Source of the DNA: TMED109 sp002171375 | GTDB taxonomy: Bacteria > Pseudomonadota > Alphaproteobacteria > TMED109 | Direction: 5' to 3' | NCBI GenBank assembly: GCA_965657505.1 | Contig: CBFHON010000014.1 | Location: forward strand, 1-20,188 | DNA length: 20,188 nucleotides | Shown: positions 1 through 7,361 of the stretch, one piece after another | Position numbering within the stretch: the stretch's first letter is position 1 | Layout: each line of letters begins with the position of its first letter | The notes under the pieces: model-generated | The model's input: the letters and a program-made list of their open reading frames with translations, nothing else | Told to the model about the DNA's origin: nothing | The model's database searches: none | Translations under genes and position numbers: made by a program

Positions 1-1
1 T

Positions 2-1759
2 GACCGTACTTTCAGTGAAGATGAAATGAAAGCTTTAACACTTAAGAAATTTGGTGAGTATAAAGTAGTTGGTAAAAGTATTCCAGCTCTTGATATTCCA
101 GACAAATTAACTGGTGTTGCGCGTTATGGTATTGATTGCTTTGTTCCAAACATGGTTTATGGACAATTAATTACTCAACCAACCCGGTTTGGCTCTGTAC
201 CTTTATCAGCAGATGATTCTGCAGCTAAAAGTATAGACGGATATGTTGGAGTTAAAATTATACCAGGTGATCTAAGAGGCTTTAATACTGGATATGTAGT
301 TGCATATGGAGAGACTTACTGGGCAGCTGAAAAAGCGGCAGCTGTTATTAAGGTAGATTGGGATAAGGGTCCTCATGCAAATGTATCGTCAGAAGATATG
401 ACTCAATCATCTAGAGATATTATAGCTGATGATTCAAAAGGCTTTGCTTGGGTAATTGAAGGAGATACTGCAACTGCTCTGAAGAATGCTGATACAATTG
501 TTGAAGCAGAATACCAAACTTCTACAGGTTATCATGGTATGATGGAGCCAATGAATATGGTTGCTATGGAGACAAATGGTGTTTGGCATTTATATACTGG
601 AACACAATGGCCTTCTAATATGCGAGATTCTGCTGCAGCAATTTTAGAAGTTGATCCTAAAAATGTCATTGTGCATCAGCAATATTCTGGTACTGGATTT
701 GGAAGAAGAAACGAAATGGATATAGCTATAGTTGCATTAGCTGCAAGAGCTATCGGAAGACCAGTTAAACTTTGCTATACGCGTGAGCAAGATATTGGTT
801 TTGATTACCACCAGAGTCAGAGTGTTCAAAGAGTAAAAGGTAGTATTAAAGACGGAAAAATTAATGCTATGGAACACGATGTTGTTACTGGCTGGGCTCT
901 TGAAAGAGCTGCTCCAGGTTTTATGGCTGAATCTGTTGATAAGAAAGGAAAAGTTGATCAATTTGCTGTAAACGGAGCTGACCATTGGTACGATATACCG
1001 AACCATTATGTTAGGACTGCTAATAATTATGTTATAGCAAATGCTTCTCCTTCTGGATTCTTAAGGGCAGTAGCACCAAATTGGACATGGTGGGCTAATG
1101 AATGTTTTGTTGATGAATGTGCTCATAAGGCTGGTATTGATCCATTAGATATGAGACTTTCCATGTTTAACGCTACTGGAAAAAATGCAGGTTCAGCTCC
1201 AAATAGTATTGGTGGATCGCACAGACTTAAGAATGTGTTGTTAATAGCTGCTGGAAAAGCTGGATATGGTGTTAAACCAATGCCAGAAAATACTGCAATG
1301 GGTATTGCAGCAGTAGCATCTCAGGAACGTGGTTCTCCAACATGGACTGCCGGTATAGTTGAAGTTCATGTTGACCCTGATTCTGGCCAACCCACAGTAA
1401 AAAAACTTACTATTGCTATGGATGTTGGAACTGCTGTAAATCCAGATGGTGTAAAAGCTCAAATTGAAGGGTCTTCTTTATATGGTTTAAGTAGAGTTTT
1501 ATATGAAGATATAACAATGAAGGGTGGAGCTATTGAGCAAGGAAACTTTGATACTTGGACTCCTATGCGAATAAATCAGGCGCCCGACATAGATGTTACT
1601 ATTGTTCAAAATGGCCATTATCCTGCTGGCTGTGGAGAGCCTGCTACTACGGTAGTAGGGCCAGCAGTAGCTAATGCAATATTTAATGCTACTGGAGCAA
1701 GAGTGCGTTCATGGCCAATCACAGCTGAAAAAGTTAAAGCTGCTATGAGAGGTGCATAA
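2..1759 (+). CDS. Molybdopterin-binding subunit of a xanthine dehydrogenase/IorB-type oxidase, 5' end cut by window
   Basis: Large molybdenum-cofactor subunit of a molybdenum hydroxylase, closest in layout to isoquinoline 1-oxidoreductase beta subunits and membrane aldehyde dehydrogenases, which hydroxylate aldehydes or N-heterocycles and pass electrons to a 2Fe-2S subunit. The reading frame is open to base 2, so the ATG at 26 is internal; I would expect roughly 150-200 residues upstream of the window, including any Tat signal. Numbered from that internal Met, a cofactor-contacting GTGFGRR lies at 222-228 (usual form GGGFGRR), an SGFLRAVAPNW segment follows near 343-353, and GCGEP near 535-539 carries the family's catalytic glutamate (about residue 538). 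The C-terminus is complete and is followed by a terminator. The partner iron-sulfur subunit and cytochrome are not visible. The substrate cannot be told from sequence; the family assignment is firm, the specific enzyme is not. Confidence 0.88.
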   Translation, partial: DRTFSEDEMKALTLKKFGEYKVVGKSIPALDIPDKLTGVARYGIDCFVPNMVYGQLITQPTRFGSVPLSADDSAAKSIDGYVGVKIIPGDLRGFNTGYVVAYGETYWAAEKAAAVIKVDWDKGPHANVSSEDMTQSSRDIIADDSKGFAWVIEGDTATALKNADTIVEAEYQTSTGYHGMMEPMNMVAMETNGVWHLYTGTQWPSNMRDSAAAILEVDPKNVIVHQQYSGTGFGRRNEMDIAIVALAARAIGRPVKLCYTREQDIGFDYHQSQSVQRVKGSIKDGKINAMEHDVVTGWALERAAPGFMAESVDKKGKVDQFAVNGADHWYDIPNHYVRTANNYVIANASPSGFLRAVAPNWTWWANECFVDECAHKAGIDPLDMRLSMFNATGKNAGSAPNSIGGSHRLKNVLLIAAGKAGYGVKPMPENTAMGIAAVASQERGSPTWTAGIVEVHVDPDSGQPTVKKLTIAMDVGTAVNPDGVKAQIEGSSLYGLSRVLYEDITMKGGAIEQGNFDTWTPMRINQAPDIDVTIVQNGHYPAGCGEPATTVVGPAVANAIFNATGARVRSWPITAEKVKAAMRGA

Positions 1760-1780
1760 AGAACTAATATAACTATTAAA

Positions 1781-1818
1781 AGGGCTTTAGTGTATTACCT
1801 CCACTAGAGCCCTTTTTA
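1781..1818 (+). terminator. Rho-independent terminator after the molybdenum hydroxylase gene
   Basis: A 12-bp stem (AGGGCTTTAGTG at 1781-1792 with CACTAGAGCCCT at 1802-1813, one T-G wobble) encloses a 9-base loop and runs into a T tract at 1813-1817. A's before the 5' arm extend the pairing, so the hairpin could also work in the other direction, but no gene to the right reads leftward into it. It separates the enzyme gene from the tRNA-Pro unit. Confidence 0.88.
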
Positions 1819-1893
1819 TATAATTCTCTTTTTTTTTATAAGGCTTGAAGCATTCTTTACTTAATGATAAGAGTATCCTGACGTTAAACGTGT

Positions 1894-1970
1894 CGGGGCG
1901 TAGCGCAGCCTGGTAGCGCACCTGTTTTGGGAACAGGGGGTCGAGTGTTCGAATCACTTCGCCCCGACCA
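1894..1970 (+). tRNA. tRNA-Pro (anticodon UGG)
   Basis: A 77-base cloverleaf with encoded CCA. The acceptor stem is CGGGGCG (1894-1900) with CGCCCCG (1960-1966), discriminator A1967, CCA 1968-1970. The anticodon stem CCTGT/ACAGG frames the loop TTTGGGA, giving anticodon TGG. The T arm has GTTCGAATC. The C1-G72 start of the acceptor stem fits bacterial proline tRNAs. I see no convincing promoter in the 70 bases upstream. Confidence 0.97.
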
Positions 1971-1989
1971 TTTTATGTTAGGTTTTTAG

Positions 1990-2316
1990 ATGAGTTCACC
2001 ACTATTTAAATCAGTAGATTTTGTTAAAGCTAAAGCTTATAAAAATTCGACATCTTCTACGCAGTCAGGAAAAAAAAGAACTGACTATTGGATTCTTGAG
2101 CCAATATGCTCGCAAAATTATGTTAGAGATGATTTAATGGGATGGTCAGGAGGAAGTGATATAAAAGAGCAAATTAAATTAAAGTTTTCATCTATTAATG
2201 ATTTAGAAAGATACGCAGAAAAAAATAAAATCTCATTAGAAATAATTCAACCAAAAGAAAAAAAAGTTATTATTAAATCATATGCTGATAATTTTACAAA
2301 AAATACAGGAATATAA
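1990..2316 (+). CDS. NDUFS4-like accessory subunit of respiratory complex I
   Basis: A 108-residue protein of the ETC complex I subunit family (NDUFS4/18-kDa type). In alphaproteobacteria and mitochondria this accessory subunit sits on the peripheral arm of NADH:ubiquinone oxidoreductase and helps stabilise the NADH-oxidising module. The family pattern is clear: a TQSGKKRTDYWILEP stretch at about residues 24-38, the DDLMGWSGGSDIKEQIKLKF block at about 47-66 and an acidic/aromatic AERY-like segment (LERYAEKNKI) near 72-81. The N-terminus is more divergent than usual. The gene lies between two tRNA genes, with 19 and 8 bases of spacing, so its transcript is probably processed together with the tRNAs. 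No other complex I gene is nearby, which is normal for this subunit. The start ATG at 1990 has a weak AGG about 7 bases upstream. Confidence 0.87.
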   Translation: MSSPLFKSVDFVKAKAYKNSTSSTQSGKKRTDYWILEPICSQNYVRDDLMGWSGGSDIKEQIKLKFSSINDLERYAEKNKISLEIIQPKEKKVIIKSYADNFTKNTGI

Positions 2317-2324
2317 ATGAATTA

Positions 2325-2401
2325 GACTCCGTAGCTCAGCTGGATAGAGCAACTGCCTTCTAAGCAGTAGGTCGCAGGTTCGAATCCTGCCGGGGTCGCC
2401 A
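2325..2401 (+). tRNA. tRNA-Arg (anticodon UCU)
   Basis: A 77-base cloverleaf with encoded CCA. The acceptor stem is GACTCCG (2325-2331) with CGGGGTC, including one T-G pair, then discriminator G and CCA ending at 2401. The anticodon stem ACTGC/GCAGT holds the loop CTTCTAA, giving anticodon TCT. The D arm GCTCAGCTGGATAGAGC and T arm GCAGGTTCGAATCCTGC are standard. It begins 8 bases after the stop of the NDUFS4-like gene. Confidence 0.97.
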
Positions 2402-2465
2402 TTTATATAGTTGACCAATTTGTAGATGATATGCGAAAATAAAATAAATATATTTGGAGTTCTAA

Positions 2466-2933
2466 ATGGTAAAAGAAATAGCGAACAAAACCTTTAAGTT
2501 TTTTTGTTTAATATCATTTATATTTATGACTGCTTGCTCGGGTAAAGTGCCACTTATTGCTAGTGGAGTTTCTGGACCAGAAGGTTTGCCAGCAGAGGAA
2601 GCATCTTTTGCCAGATTTAACGACTTACCAATGCCTACTAAATCTAAAATGAATTTAGAAAAATCACTAGTATTTGGTGCTGATAGTGAATGGTTTGGTA
2701 GGCTTAATTTAATAGTAAATTTAAGTGGGGCAGAAGTGTTTGATTTTTATATATATGAAATGCCTAATTTTGGTTGGAGAGAAATTACAAGTATACGTTC
2801 TGATGTAAGTTTAATTACTTATGAGAGGGGAGGACGTATAGCTAATGTAAGGATAGATTCCAGCAGTACGAGAGGAACAGAAGTATGGGTTACAGTTTCG
2901 CCGAGGGATACTGGAAGTAGTAATAGTAAATAA
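2466..2933 (+). CDS. Small lipoprotein of unknown function
   Basis: A 155-residue predicted lipoprotein. A basic N-terminus is followed by a hydrophobic stretch (about residues 10-21) and a lipobox-like FMTAC with Cys24 as the lipidation site; the next residues are Ser and Gly, which do not suggest inner-membrane retention, so an outer-membrane location is likely. The mature part has no catalytic motif that I recognise; it looks like a small alpha/beta domain (residues about 65-145) with strand-like segments rich in V, I, R and T. A GGAG ribosome-binding site at 2456-2459 precedes the ATG by 6 bases and fixes the start. The next small gene follows after 24 bases and is probably co-transcribed. 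I do not recognise the family. Confidence 0.8.
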   Translation: MVKEIANKTFKFFCLISFIFMTACSGKVPLIASGVSGPEGLPAEEASFARFNDLPMPTKSKMNLEKSLVFGADSEWFGRLNLIVNLSGAEVFDFYIYEMPNFGWREITSIRSDVSLITYERGGRIANVRIDSSSTRGTEVWVTVSPRDTGSSNSK

Positions 2934-2957
2934 TTTTATAATTAATTGGAGTAGATA

Positions 2958-3065
2958 ATGTCAGAAGATAAAAAATATGATCGTAGTTTATTATGGTTTA
3001 GTGTATTAACGGTAGTAGTAACAGTTGTACTAGTATTAGTAATAACAACTGTTTTAAATGGGTAA
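2958..3065 (+). CDS. 35-residue single-pass membrane microprotein
   Basis: A short open frame with good support: GGAG at 2948-2951 sits 6 bases before ATG 2958, it begins 24 bases after the lipoprotein stop, and its TAA ends exactly where the convergent aldolase gene's stop begins (3066). The protein has a charged, hydrophilic N-terminus (MSEDKKYDRS) and then one hydrophobic helix of about 22 residues, very rich in Val, Leu and Thr, ending in LNG. This is the layout of a small inner-membrane protein, possibly a partner of a larger membrane complex. Function unknown. The alternative is a chance frame, but the ribosome-binding site, packing and amphiphilic layout make that less likely. Confidence 0.68.
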   Translation: MSEDKKYDRSLLWFSVLTVVVTVVLVLVITTVLNG

Positions 3066-3824
3066 TTATTCTTTAGCTAATTGACCGATTTCATCTACTG
3101 CATTTCTTAATAATACTAAATCAGTAGTTACAGCAATGACAGAAAAACCAAGTTCAAGCATTTCTTTAGCTTCTGTTATATTACCAACCATAATGCCACA
3201 TGGTTTGCCGCATTCTTTAGCTTTTTCCAAGATTTTAATTGCCATATCTTTTACTTCGGAAGCATTTCTATTTTTAATAAACCCCATATCTGCAGATAAA
3301 TCTCCAGGTCCAACGAACAATAAATCAACTCCTTCAGTAGAAGCAATTTCTTTAATATTTTTACAAGCTTCAATAGACTCTATTTGACAAATTACACAAA
3401 TATTATCATCTGCTATTGAAACATAATCTTTTTCTCTTCCAAAATTATTGGCTCTAGTAGCACCAGCTATTCCTCTTATTCCAATAGGAGGATATTTAAC
3501 AGATTTAACTGCATTTTGTGCATCCTTTAAATTATTAATTTGGGGAAACATGATAGAAGTAGCTCCTGCATCAAGTAGTCTTTTTGCATATATATGATCT
3601 AATACTGGAATTCTTACTAAACATTCTCCTCCTGCAGCTTTAATTGTTTGCATTTGATTAACAGTATCACGTAAATCATTAGGAGCGTGTTCCATATCAA
3701 CCAAAGTATAATCAATATTTGAGCTTCCCAATACTTCTGAAGCCATCTCACTTCCAAGTGAGGCAAATATACCTACTAAGGCTTCGTTATTTAAAAGGCG
3801 TTTTTTAAAAATATTTTTAGACAT
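3066..3824 (-). CDS. HpaI/HpcH-family class II aldolase
   Basis: A 252-residue member of the HpcH/HpaI aldolase family, metal-dependent enzymes that reversibly cleave 2-keto-4-hydroxy acids to pyruvate plus an aldehyde. Expected active-site features are present: DMEHAPN with the catalytic-base His46, Arg71 in RIPV (pyruvate binding), Gln147 and the metal ligand Glu149 in QIES, and the second metal ligand Asp175 in GPGDLS. YPPIGIRGIAG (111-121) is the usual signature loop. Length is normal for the family. Its ATG overlaps the stop of the upstream dehydrogenase gene by one base, with AAGGAAG as ribosome-binding site inside that gene's end, so the two are translated together. The true substrate is unknown; citrate-lyase-beta-like enzymes are related but less similar in these motifs. 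Confidence 0.87.
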   Translation of the reverse strand: MSKNIFKKRLLNNEALVGIFASLGSEMASEVLGSSNIDYTLVDMEHAPNDLRDTVNQMQTIKAAGGECLVRIPVLDHIYAKRLLDAGATSIMFPQINNLKDAQNAVKSVKYPPIGIRGIAGATRANNFGREKDYVSIADDNICVICQIESIEACKNIKEIASTEGVDLLFVGPGDLSADMGFIKNRNASEVKDMAIKILEKAKECGKPCGIMVGNITEAKEMLELGFSVIAVTTDLVLLRNAVDEIGQLAKE

Positions 3825-4564
3825 TATTTAGCTTCCTTAATTATTGAACCTCCAGGTACTTGTTCAGTAGGAGTCAATTCAATCATAGATACGTTCATTC
3901 TCCAAGGAGCATTTATAGCAAACATTATTGCATCTGCAACATCTTCTTGCTCTAAAAGCTTTAGACCAGATGTCATTTGTTTCCTCTTATCAGGATTATC
4001 TGAGAATGCTACATCAAAAAACTCGGTATTAACTCTTCCAGGACATATTTCTGTAGCTCTAACTCCTGTTCCACTTAGTTCAACTCTTAAATTTTGATTG
4101 ATCATATGCACAGCACCTTTAGAACCACCATAAACTGAAGAAGATACGGGATATAAGCCTGCAATAGAACCAATATTAATTATATGACCTTTCTTTCTAT
4201 TCACCATTCCAGGTACCACTGCTCTTAATAAGTGTAAAAAAGAAGTTACGTTTGTTTCTGTTGTAGTATTAATATCATCTGGTTCTGCAAGAAAAATTGG
4301 AGAAAAACCTTTTCCTACGCCTGCATTATTAATCAATATATCTACTTCTAGTTCTCCAAATTCAGAATATATTTTTTCCTGTTCGCGAACATCAATTTCT
4401 ATAATATCACAAGATATTTTATTTTGTAATTCTATTAATTTTTCTTTCCTTCGACCAGCAGCAGTCACATGAATTCCAGATTCTGCTAATCTAATAGCTG
4501 TTTCTAATCCTATTCCACTTGTTGCTCCAGTTACTAGAGCTTTCTTATAATTTGTATCAGTCAT
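3824..4564 (-). CDS. Short-chain dehydrogenase/reductase (YdfG-like)
   Basis: A classical SDR of 246 residues: cofactor motif TGATSGIG at 12-19, NNAG at 79-82, Asn105, then Ser133, Tyr145 and Lys149 of the catalytic set (YxxxK as YGGSK). Two arginines after the second strand (AGRRKEK, 37-43) favour NADP(H) over NAD(H). PGRVNTEF near 175-182 is the usual PG loop. Overall it resembles the 3-hydroxy acid/serine dehydrogenase branch (YdfG type), which oxidises hydroxy acids to semialdehydes or reduces these. Middle gene of a three-gene group with the ThDP enzyme 19 bases upstream and the aldolase overlapping downstream; it may oxidise or reduce the aldehyde made or used by those two enzymes, which is inference. 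Confidence 0.88.
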   Translation of the reverse strand: MTDTNYKKALVTGATSGIGLETAIRLAESGIHVTAAGRRKEKLIELQNKISCDIIEIDVREQEKIYSEFGELEVDILINNAGVGKGFSPIFLAEPDDINTTTETNVTSFLHLLRAVVPGMVNRKKGHIINIGSIAGLYPVSSSVYGGSKGAVHMINQNLRVELSGTGVRATEICPGRVNTEFFDVAFSDNPDKRKQMTSGLKLLEQEDVADAIMFAINAPWRMNVSMIELTPTEQVPGGSIIKEAK

Positions 4565-4583
4565 TTATTTTCCCCTCTATTAA

Positions 4584-6236
4584 TTATTGATTTAAATCTT
4601 TCATTTTTTGTCTTGTAGTAATTTGTTGTGGATCTACTTCTATTTCTATTACCGCTGCTTTATTAGCAGCGATACTTCTTTTTAAAGCTTTTAAAAATTG
4701 TTTATGGTTTTTAATATTTTCATAATGAGCATTATAGCTTTTAGAAAGCACTTTAAAATCAGGATTAACTAGATCTGTCGCTATTTTTCTCTTAGGATAA
4801 TGTTTCTCTTGATGCATCCTAATAGTTCCTAACATCTTATTATTAATAATAATTATTATTGGTTTTATTTTGTATTGATTACATGTTGCTAATTCTTGAC
4901 TGCTCATCATAAAGCCCCCATCTCCACAAAATGCAATGACAGGAGTAGACTTTTTTGCAATTTTTGCTGAAATAGCAGCTGGAATGGAATAACCCATAGC
5001 GCCGCTCGTAGGAGCTAATTGAGTTTTCACTTCAGTGTATTTCCAAAATCTTTGTATCCAACCGCTAAAGTTTCCAGCATCAATTGTAATAATAGTATTT
5101 TTGGGCATATACTCTCTTAGTATTAGCATTATTTTACCCATATCTGGTTCTGAAGAATATTTAGGTGGAGTAGAATATTCAATATAATTTTTTCTGCAAG
5201 AGTTACTCCATCTTTCCCATTTAATATTTTTTATTTTTTTATCTTTAATCATTTTGGAGAAAATAGAACTATTTGCTTTTATTCCTATTATAGGCTTATA
5301 AACTTTTCCTAGTTCTTTTTTATCAGGATAAACATGAATAATTTTATTTTTTTGATTTGGTTTAATAGTAGTATATCCACCAGTCGTCATTTCTCCTAGT
5401 CTTGCACCAACTACTAAAATTAGGTCTGACTCCTTCACACTATTAATAAGTTTAGGGTCTACACTTGTGGACAAATCTCCAATATAATAGTTGTTATTAT
5501 TATTTACAATTGATTGCCTTCTGAAAGAAACAGCATAAGGTATTTTATTAGCATTTGCAAAATGCTCTAAATCTTTTGCTCCATACTTATCCCAGTCTCC
5601 TCCCCCAGCAATAATTAGAGGTTTCTTAGACTTTTCAATTTTATTCAATAAATTAGTTATTTTTAAAGGAGATATTTTGCTAAAATTATATTTTAGCGCT
5701 TTTATAGACTTATATCTAGCATATTGCTCCAATATATCTTCTGGTAATGAAATTATAACTGGACCAGGCCTGTCTGAAGTAGATATATAAAATGCTTTTT
5801 GAACTATGCTAGGAATACTTTTAGCGTTCTTTATTTCAAATATTGCTTTGCTAAAAGGTTGGGCAAACATTTTATAATAATCAACTTCTTGAAAAGCTTC
5901 TCTTCCTTTATGTTTAGAATGTATTTGTCCTATAAACATAACCATAGGACTTGAATCCTGCATAGCTGTATGAACACCTATACTTGCGTGGCATGCTCCA
6001 GGACCTCTTGTAACAAATACAACTCCTGGAAATCCTGTTAATTTTCCCCAAGCTTCCGCCATATTTGCAGCACCTGATTCATGTCTACAAGTAATTACAT
6101 CAATTTTATTTTTATGATCATATAAGCCGTTTAAAGCTGGTAAAAAACTTTCTCCAGGAACTGTAAAAACTTTATTAACACCTAAGTCTCTGATACAATC
6201 AGCTAAAATTTTACCACCATAAGATTTTTTTTCCAT
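4584..6236 (-). CDS. Thiamine-diphosphate-dependent decarboxylase/carboligase (acetolactate synthase-like)
   Basis: A 550-residue enzyme of the acetolactate synthase/benzoylformate decarboxylase superfamily. Three domains are visible: pyrimidine-binding domain (about 5-170) with VPGES at 26-30 and the activating glutamate Glu53 in RHESGAA; a central domain (about 190-330); and a pyrophosphate-binding domain (about 370-540) with GDG at 438-440 and INN at 464-466, the magnesium/ThDP motif. It is not an obvious biosynthetic IlvB: no regulatory subunit gene follows, and the neighbours are catabolic-looking. The start at 6236 is supported by GAGGTG at 6245-6250, 8 bases upstream. It lies 42 bases after modC and begins a three-gene group with the SDR and aldolase. 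A carboligase or 2-oxo acid decarboxylase role is likely; the substrate is unknown. Confidence 0.86.
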   Translation of the reverse strand: MEKKSYGGKILADCIRDLGVNKVFTVPGESFLPALNGLYDHKNKIDVITCRHESGAANMAEAWGKLTGFPGVVFVTRGPGACHASIGVHTAMQDSSPMVMFIGQIHSKHKGREAFQEVDYYKMFAQPFSKAIFEIKNAKSIPSIVQKAFYISTSDRPGPVIISLPEDILEQYARYKSIKALKYNFSKISPLKITNLLNKIEKSKKPLIIAGGGDWDKYGAKDLEHFANANKIPYAVSFRRQSIVNNNNNYYIGDLSTSVDPKLINSVKESDLILVVGARLGEMTTGGYTTIKPNQKNKIIHVYPDKKELGKVYKPIIGIKANSSIFSKMIKDKKIKNIKWERWSNSCRKNYIEYSTPPKYSSEPDMGKIMLILREYMPKNTIITIDAGNFSGWIQRFWKYTEVKTQLAPTSGAMGYSIPAAISAKIAKKSTPVIAFCGDGGFMMSSQELATCNQYKIKPIIIIINNKMLGTIRMHQEKHYPKRKIATDLVNPDFKVLSKSYNAHYENIKNHKQFLKALKRSIAANKAAVIEIEVDPQQITTRQKMKDLNQ

Positions 6237-6270
6237 AGTATAGTCACCTCATAAAAGAGTATTATACTAT
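6235..6270 (-). promoter_or_regulatory. Inverted repeat and possible -10 before the ThDP enzyme gene
   Basis: In the 42-base gap after modC, ATAGTATA and TATACTAT (plus-strand arms 6235-6242 and 6263-6270) form an 8-bp inverted repeat. In the transcript its loop would hold the GAGGTG ribosome-binding site and its second arm would take in the first two bases of the start codon. A perfect TATAAT also reads on the minus strand at 6266-6261, but no -35 hexamer sits at a proper distance. So this may be a weak or activated promoter, a translational control hairpin for read-through from mod, or both. Confidence 0.35.
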
Positions 6271-6278
6271 ATAAAAGA

Positions 6279-7361
6279 TTATTTTCCTACTATAGAAATA
6301 GCTTTAACTAGAGCGTATACCTTCATATTAATCTTTAATTTTAATTTTTGGAGTGAAAAAAGAGTTATTTCTGAAATAATTTCTTGTTTTCCTAAGCGTA
6401 AATAAATTTCTACTGTTCCTGTTTGTTTAGTAATTTTAATTTTTTTTATTTTTGTTTCTAAAATATTATTTATAGAAATGTTTTTAGGTATATTTGTCGC
6501 TATAGAGACATCCTTACTATATAATTTAATAATTTGCTGAGTGTTAGTTTTATCAGAAATATATTTTGTCACAAGTTCTCTTCCATCTACATCGATTATT
6601 GTACTCAAATTATCTTTATTATGTTGATGAATTATTCCTTTTATAAGTGAATAGGAGGAGTTTCCGCGATTAAAATAAGATAATTTTTTATAGGATATAA
6701 TCTCTTCAATTGAACCTTGTGCAACTGCTTTACCATTTTCTATTATGATTATTTTTTCAGCTATAAAAATAATTTCATCTATTGAATGACTAATAAATAA
6801 AATGGGAACAGCCATTTTCTTATTAATTTCTTTTATTATTTTCATTATTTTATTTTGTCTAGGAGTATCTAAGCCAGTCAATGGCTCATCTAGAATTAAA
6901 ATTTTTGGCTCTGATAATAAAGCACGGCCAATAGATATTCTCTGTGCTTCTCCACCAGATAAATTAAAAATATTTCTATTTAAAATTTTTTCAATTCCTA
7001 ATATTTTTATTATTTTATTAAATTTTTTTTGATCGAATAATGTATTTCTTCTTTGTCCATATAATAAATTATTCTTTACAGACATATGAGAGAATAATCT
7101 AGGTTCTTGGAATACCATTCCAATATTTCTAGAATGTGGAGGCAAATTAATATTATTCTTTGAGCAATATAATATTTTATTATTAATTTTTATATGGCCA
7201 GTTTTAGGTTTTACTAAACCACAAATAACCTTTGCAATTGTAGATTTACCACTACCTGATAGTCCAGTAATTGCTATTATATTGGAATCAGAAAAGGATA
7301 AATTAATATTTGATTTAAAGTTCCCTAGGATTGTTTTGTATTCTATATGATTTTTGTTCAT
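6279..7361 (-). CDS. modC: Molybdate ABC transporter ATP-binding protein ModC
   Basis: The ATPase of the molybdate importer, acting on the cytoplasmic face of ModB. Residues: Walker A GLSGSGKST at 33-41, Q-loop Gln85 in VFQEPRLF, ABC signature LSGGE at 134-138, Walker B ILILDEP at 154-160 and switch His192. About 70 residues at the C-terminus (roughly 290-355) form a TOBE/Mop-type domain as in other ModC proteins, which binds oxyanion and can inhibit transport when molybdate is plentiful. Total length of 360 is normal. The ATG overlaps the modB stop by one base. In this locus the ModC TOBE region is the only visible intracellular molybdate-sensing domain, since the nearby ModE-like regulator lacks one. 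Confidence 0.93.
   Translation of the reverse strand: MNKNHIEYKTILGNFKSNINLSFSDSNIIAITGLSGSGKSTIAKVICGLVKPKTGHIKINNKILYCSKNNINLPPHSRNIGMVFQEPRLFSHMSVKNNLLYGQRRNTLFDQKKFNKIIKILGIEKILNRNIFNLSGGEAQRISIGRALLSEPKILILDEPLTGLDTPRQNKIMKIIKEINKKMAVPILFISHSIDEIIFIAEKIIIIENGKAVAQGSIEEIISYKKLSYFNRGNSSYSLIKGIIHQHNKDNLSTIIDVDGRELVTKYISDKTNTQQIIKLYSKDVSIATNIPKNISINNILETKIKKIKITKQTGTVEIYLRLGKQEIISEITLFSLQKLKLKINMKVYALVKAISIVGK

Noticed and set aside
26..28. ATG as the true start of the molybdenum hydroxylase gene
   Set aside because: The frame is open through base 2 and the protein already begins in the middle of the family's domain order. The gene continues to the left of the window.
1845..1873. TTGAAG with a TAAGAG-like -10 as promoter of tRNA-Pro
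   Set aside because: The -10 match is only about half and the spacing is uncertain, so it was not listed as a feature.
2411..2416. TTGACC as a -35 for the lipoprotein gene
   Set aside because: No -10-like hexamer lies 16-18 bases downstream; the region is simply A-rich.
4584..6236. Biosynthetic acetolactate synthase IlvB
   Set aside because: No small regulatory subunit gene follows, and the neighbours (SDR and HpaI aldolase) point to another route. Not excluded, so the call is kept broad.
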